Assembly: GCA_900299205.1 (NCBI GenBank) | Contig: OMIW01000082.1 | Location: 1-28,591, forward strand | From: Pseudomonadota bacterium | GTDB taxonomy: Bacteria > Bdellovibrionota_C > UBA2361 > OMIW01 | Length of the DNA stretch: 28,591 nt | Direction: 5' to 3' | In this document: positions 25,154-28,591 of the stretch, one piece after another | Layout of the letters: the number at the start of each line of letters is the position of its first letter | How positions within the stretch are numbered: position 1 is the stretch's first letter | Notes under the pieces: generated by a model | Told to the model about the DNA's origin: nothing | The model's input: only the letters and a program-made list of their open reading frames with translations | The model's database searches: none | Translations under genes and position numbers: made by a program

Positions 25154-25168
25154 TGGCACTCTTTTGGC
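25154..25168 (+). promoter_or_regulatory. Candidate sigma-54 promoter before AT-hook gene
   Basis: TGGCAC at 25154-25159 and TGGC at 25165-25168 place the GG and GC pairs 12 bases apart, as in the -24/-12 consensus TGGCAC-N5-TTGC, with one mismatch in the -12 part. The AT-hook gene starts about 100 bases downstream. A single such match may be chance; rpoN being nearby adds no direct proof. Confidence 0.3.
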
Positions 25169-25266
25169 GATTTCCCCCAAGCGCTCATGTTTCGTGCAGT
25201 GCTTGCAAAAGCGCTTGATTTGCCAAACCTTCCGAGCCGCCAAAAGGTCCGTATAACTGCAACTGA

Positions 25267-25836
25267 ATGTCTCAAAAAAGCGTCCCTGCCCCCATGCGTC
25301 CCCTTGCCGCCATCCGAACTTACAAACAGGTATCCCGCGCTTCGGTCGCCAAGGCTCTGGGGCTTTCTGTTGCTAAAGTTGAGTACTTTGAAGACCATGC
25401 TCCGCTGACGACCCTAGAGTATCTCATCAATCTCAAGCGAACCCTTGGGGTGTCATGGTCAACGGTAGGCGGAATCCTCGAAGAGGCGGCTGCGCCATCC
25501 CTCGTCCCCCCGACTCCATTGCGCGGGCGGGGACGACCAAGAAAAAACTCCTCACCGATGACTCCCCCCCCCTTGTCCACTAAACGTCAGCACCTGGGAG
25601 AAACAGAAAACGCTGCTAGAACGCCCCCTCTCACCTCTTCCTCGAAGGTCAAGCGAACCAAGCAACCAACCCGAGCAGAGAGTGTTCCATCTCTGCAACC
25701 CCAAGGAAATCCTCCGTTCCAGAACCTAAAACATCACCGCGCTACCCCAGACTCTCCCCAACCCAAGCGACCTCGTGGTCGTCCCCGCAAGCAACCTGCG
25801 CCAACATCGCTTTCGGCTCTTCTTGGCCTTAAATAG
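25267..25836 (+). CDS. Unknown protein with HTH-like N-terminus and two AT-hooks
   Basis: This 189-residue protein has two AT-hook motifs: RGRGRPRK at 86-93 and PRGRPRK at 169-175, each with the GRPRK core that binds the minor groove of AT-rich DNA. The N-terminal part (about 14-72) reads like a small helical DNA-binding domain: SRASVAKALGLSVAKVEYFE resembles the helix-turn-helix of XRE-type repressors. The remainder is Pro/Ser/Lys/Arg-rich and probably disordered. I infer a chromosome-binding or transcription protein. The ribosome binding site before 25267 is weak; an in-frame ATG at 25294 is an alternative. It converges on the - strand oxidase gene with 42 bases between stops. No family name assigned. 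Confidence 0.7.
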   Translation: MSQKSVPAPMRPLAAIRTYKQVSRASVAKALGLSVAKVEYFEDHAPLTTLEYLINLKRTLGVSWSTVGGILEEAAAPSLVPPTPLRGRGRPRKNSSPMTPPPLSTKRQHLGETENAARTPPLTSSSKVKRTKQPTRAESVPSLQPQGNPPFQNLKHHRATPDSPQPKRPRGRPRKQPAPTSLSALLGLK

Positions 25837-25878
25837 GCCAAAAACGGGCGTGTTCGTAAACGTTCTTGCGGACCATCA

Positions 25879-27066
25879 TCAGGACCGAGCCCTGCGAAGA
25901 TCCCTCATCATTCGCACCATCAAACGGCGCGGTTCCAGCATTGTATCCGCTGGCTGCGCGTCATCCCTTCCCGTGCCACATACTGCCAGAATTTTAGGGG
26001 TGAGGAGCTCCGCTGCATAGTGAGCCGAGAGCAACCCTCGCGATCCGTGCCCTACTGAAACAAAACAATTTGGGAGGTATGACAGATCTCCAAGGAGAGC
26101 CTCACACGCTGCAACGGGGCGCCGAGCCTTCAATGCCGAATCAACTCGAGCCCGAAAATCCCAATAATCGGGTACAGCTCCGACGTACGGTAATCGGTCA
26201 TGAGTTGAGGTTCTGAACGCTACTCTCCCCGAGCGAATAGCTTCGGAGGGAATGGAAACCTCAAGCCACTTATTCATCCTTCGAATCAGTGCTGAGGAGA
26301 TTCCCGGATGAACCCGAGTGTCGACTGAAATGTGGTCATAATCAGCCCCGATGAGGTGCCCCCCGGCAGGGATAGGAAGGACGTAGCCGTCAAAACAAAC
26401 GGGAATTTCGGGCAATCCCTTTACCGATGCACGGACGATAACGACCTGTCCCCGAACTCGCTCAAGCTTGAGCCATCCAGTGAGCGGTATAGCCATCGCT
26501 GCCGCGCCGTTCGCGATGCACACGACCGGCGCTTCTCCGAGAATCTCACCGTGACGATTGAGTGCTCGCCATTTACCGTTTCTCAGGCTGAGAGAGACAA
26601 CCTCGCCGATAACGACCCCAGCTCCCGAGCAGAATACATGGGCTCGACATAAATCACTCGGATCTACCGTAATCCCCCGACAAACAAGCCCATCACTGAG
26701 ACATCGCGCTGCCGTAAGTTGCGAAAGGTGCGTTGCCGACACCGCCCCGACCAAACACCTCTCAGCGAGACGCGGAGTCACCGGGAACTGCACAACATCC
26801 CCATAAACGGCTCCCGCAAGATACCCCCCTCTTTGATGGAGACCTATTACATCTGAAAGCACCTCAAATCCGCGCGTATCACGAGGATCGACCTCCGCCG
26901 AACGCCCCGAATCCGCGACCGCAAGCCCAGCAGGGTTGCCCGAGCCCTCGGCTGCGATACCTATTTTATCGATTATGACGGAACGAAGCCCGTGTCGAGA
27001 TAGCGCAAAGGATACCGCTGTCCCCGCGAGCCCTCCCCCGATAATCAGGCAATCTGTCGAGACCAT
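25879..27066 (-). CDS. Stand-alone MnmC C-terminal-type FAD oxidase (tRNA wobble uridine)
   Basis: This 395-residue protein matches the C-terminal oxidase half of E. coli MnmC, which removes the carboxymethyl group from cmnm5U at tRNA wobble uridine. Seen: the FAD motif IIGGGLAGTAVSFAL (8-22), GSGNPAGL, VRGQV, CFDGYVLPIP, GADYDH, the block TSTHDRLPYVGAVPDY, GHGSRGLLSAHYAAELL, and the end LEPRRLMVRMMRDL. Each block has a counterpart in MnmC. The N-terminal methyltransferase domain of bifunctional MnmC is absent, so it acts alone or with a separate methyltransferase. A general amino-acid oxidase such as ThiO is less likely given the TSTHDRLPYVGAVPDY block. The ATG overlaps the stop of the TerC-family gene (TAATG), so the two are translated together. 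Confidence 0.82.
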   Translation of the reverse strand: MVSTDCLIIGGGLAGTAVSFALSRHGLRSVIIDKIGIAAEGSGNPAGLAVADSGRSAEVDPRDTRGFEVLSDVIGLHQRGGYLAGAVYGDVVQFPVTPRLAERCLVGAVSATHLSQLTAARCLSDGLVCRGITVDPSDLCRAHVFCSGAGVVIGEVVSLSLRNGKWRALNRHGEILGEAPVVCIANGAAAMAIPLTGWLKLERVRGQVVIVRASVKGLPEIPVCFDGYVLPIPAGGHLIGADYDHISVDTRVHPGISSALIRRMNKWLEVSIPSEAIRSGRVAFRTSTHDRLPYVGAVPDYWDFRARVDSALKARRPVAACEALLGDLSYLPNCFVSVGHGSRGLLSAHYAAELLTPKILAVCGTGRDDAQPADTMLEPRRLMVRMMRDLRRARS

Positions 27067-28106
27067 TACCCAATCTCAGGCGGCCCTTCGCCTTTATCTG
27101 ATATGCCTCCCTTCGGAAAAAGAATTGAGGCCCAAATGGAAGCGGATATAGTGAGAACGATGAAAACAAGGGAAGGAAGTATTGGAAAATGACCATCCCA
27201 CATCGGGTTGAGAATGGCCATTTTGAGGCCAACAAATATCAGCACAATCGCCAACCCGAATCGGAGACAATGAAACTTATCAACCACAGAAGCAAGAAGA
27301 AAATACATTGCCCGCAAGCCGAGAACCGCGAAGATGTTGGAGGTAAAAACAATCAATGGCTCGTCTGTTAGCGCAAAGATCGCCGGCACCGAGTCAAAAG
27401 CGAACAAGATATCGCTCAGCTCAACAACTACGAGGGCCACAAACAGGGGAGTCGCCATGAACGCCCCCTGCTCTCTCACAAAAAAACGATTGGAGCGCAG
27501 CCCGGCCGTGATCGGGATAAGTTTTCTGAGCAATTTAAGAGCACGACTCCCCTCTAGATCAATCTCCTCCGTATCTTGGAAAAAAAGCTTGAATCCGGTG
27601 AGAATAAGAATTCCCCCGAAGATCCATAACATCCAATCGACCGACATGATAACGGCACCTGCTGCGATGAAAATCGCTCGAAATGCCAAGGCTCCGAGAA
27701 TACCGTAAAAGAGAACCCGATGTTGGTATTTAAGCGGTATACCGAAAAAATTGAAGAGCACTACAAATACAAATATGTTGTCAACAGCGAGCGCCTTTTC
27801 TACGACGTATCCACTCAAAAATTGTAGATAAAAATCCGCCGCCTTAGAGGCTGCCGTAACGCCCGGTTCTAATACTTCTGGATGAGCTGAGAAGTGGCCC
27901 CGTACGAACCAATAAAACCAACCAGAATAAGCGAGGGCCAAAAAGACCCACAGCACGCTGAGACGGAGGGCCTGCTTGAAAGATATCTCTTCGGTGCGTT
28001 TGTGGAGAATACCAAGATCGAGGAGCAGGACGACCACAACTCCGGCGACGAACCAGAGATAGAACTGCCAGAACTCTGCAAACGGGAAAAAAATGGTCCT
28101 GGTCAT
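27066..28106 (-). CDS. TerC/Alx-family membrane protein (probable metal exporter)
   Basis: This 346-residue inner-membrane protein has about nine spans and the two family signatures: VEKALAVDNIFVFVVLF (about 101-117) and VELSDILFAFDSVPAIFALT (about 227-246), whose acidic residues are thought to bind the metal. Relatives include Alx (manganese export in E. coli) and TerC (tellurite resistance). Manganese is the most likely substrate by family knowledge; the sequence does not prove it. The ATG at 28106 has only a weak ribosome binding site. I looked in the 5' region for a yybP-ykoY manganese riboswitch, which controls alx in E. coli, and saw no convincing match. It shares an operon with the MnmC-like oxidase. 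Confidence 0.93.
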   Translation of the reverse strand: MTRTIFFPFAEFWQFYLWFVAGVVVVLLLDLGILHKRTEEISFKQALRLSVLWVFLALAYSGWFYWFVRGHFSAHPEVLEPGVTAASKAADFYLQFLSGYVVEKALAVDNIFVFVVLFNFFGIPLKYQHRVLFYGILGALAFRAIFIAAGAVIMSVDWMLWIFGGILILTGFKLFFQDTEEIDLEGSRALKLLRKLIPITAGLRSNRFFVREQGAFMATPLFVALVVVELSDILFAFDSVPAIFALTDEPLIVFTSNIFAVLGLRAMYFLLASVVDKFHCLRFGLAIVLIFVGLKMAILNPMWDGHFPILPSLVFIVLTISASIWASILFPKGGISDKGEGPPEIG

Positions 28107-28120
28107 AAATGTCTTACCAA

Positions 28121-28151
28121 ACTATCCCCGGCTGCGGAATCTTTTAGTCAA
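28121..28151 (-). promoter_or_regulatory. Candidate promoter for the TerC-family gene
   Basis: On the - strand, TTGACT (28151-28146; five of six to consensus) and GATAGT (28126-28121; four of six) lie 19 bases apart, just before the gene at 28106. The long spacer lowers confidence. Confidence 0.25.
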
Positions 28152-28381
28152 GAAGGAGCAAACCTCGATCTTAACTTGAGCATCGGGCCTTCCTAATTCC
28201 TGCCCCCAGAGCGCAAGGCGCCCCTCATTTTGACCGAAAAAAAGACATTTCTCAAGGCGTTATACCCTCGATTCAAGCCCTAACGACGACGCAGTGGACC
28301 GACCAGAAGTTGAATGGGATATGGGGAGAAAAACCGACGTTCGCCCCCAAATCGCCGTCTTGCCCCCAATAGGGGCGACCT
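28152..28381. other. Intergenic region between TerC-family gene and last partial gene
   Basis: No protein-coding pattern is seen. One small hairpin (GCCCC 28362-28366, GGGGC 28372-28376, 5-base loop) lies about 6 bases after the stop of the - strand gene at 28382 and might help end its transcript, but no T-run follows. Confidence 0.4.
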
Positions 28382-28591
28382 TCATAGCCGCCGGGCCAGC
28401 TTCTTCTTCACCCGACTAAAAAGTCCGAGCAGGATTGCTAGGTCTCTCTTCTGGGGCTCCATACGGGCAATAAGGTGCGGGAGAAGGTCTCGCATCACCG
28501 GCGGGGTTCCCGCTCTATAGAACTCTGAGAGCTGTGCCACCTCGTCGACTAATTTTTCTAACTGCTCGACCTGACTTCGCTCAGCAGCGTC
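28382..28591 (-). CDS. C-terminal part of an unknown protein (runs off window)
   Basis: The - strand is open from the window edge to a TGA at 28384-28382, giving the last 69 residues of a protein whose start lies beyond the window. The piece begins with a charged helix with heptad-like leucines (VEQLEKLVDEVAQL), then TPPVMRDLLPHLIARMEP, and ends in a hydrophobic helix (DLAILLGLF) followed by a basic tail (VKKKLARRL). It looks protein-like, helical and cytoplasmic or peripheral to the membrane. No family recognised. Confidence 0.55.
   Translation of the reverse strand, partial: DAAERSQVEQLEKLVDEVAQLSEFYRAGTPPVMRDLLPHLIARMEPQKRDLAILLGLFSRVKKKLARRL

Noticed and set aside
28107-28300. Manganese riboswitch (yybP-ykoY type) before the TerC-family gene
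   Set aside because: I looked for the conserved loop sequences on the - strand and found no convincing arrangement; a covariance-model search would settle it.

Overview
The window reads as chromosome of an uncultured-type Gram-negative bacterium. The evidence is the Kdo/LPS genes (kdsA, lptC, lptA, lptB), sigma-54 next to a ribosome hibernation factor, a PcnB-type poly(A) polymerase, and many proteins with signal peptides or several membrane spans. The order pyrG-kdsA-lptC-lptA-(methyltransferase)-lptB-...-rpoN-hpf resembles that of Deltaproteobacteria-like lineages. This is an inference; no rRNA is present to settle the taxonomy. Coding density is high, base composition is roughly even, and there are no insertion sequences, CRISPR arrays or phage genes.

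Region 1 (2-8803) is the unusual part. Nine consecutive + strand genes are almost all overlapping or tightly spaced. They encode two coiled-coil envelope proteins, a small protein, a membrane protein that I tentatively match to the DUF6754 family, two multi-span membrane proteins, a membrane-anchored protein with a large extracytoplasmic domain, an ASKHA-fold ATPase of the GlmL/MutL ('glutamate mutase L') family, and a barrel-sandwich plus KOW-like cytoplasmic protein. No B12-dependent mutase subunit is nearby. I infer an ATP-driven envelope complex of unknown function, which is the best candidate in the window for an undescribed system.

Region 2 (8869-15745) is metabolism and RNA processing: pheA (phenylalanine synthesis), sthA (NADPH/NADH balance), a small unknown protein on the - strand, pcnB (RNA 3' adenylation), two membrane proteins of unknown function (one DUF1614), and panC (pantothenate) on the - strand.

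Region 3 (15850-24810) is the CTP/Kdo/LPS-export block plus regulators. pyrG makes CTP, which is needed to activate Kdo; kdsA makes Kdo-8-phosphate; lptC, lptA and lptB build the LPS export machine, with an RNA methyltransferase gene between lptA and lptB. A histidine phosphatase, rpoN and hpf follow. rpoN is preceded by a 20-codon leader ORF with a strong ribosome binding site and an internal 9-bp inverted repeat.

Region 4 (24811-28591) holds tRNA-Thr(CGU), a 12-bp repeat of its 3' end, a protein with two AT-hooks, then on the - strand a stand-alone MnmC C-terminal-type tRNA-modifying oxidase coupled to a TerC/Alx-family transporter, and the C-terminal end of an unknown gene running off the window.
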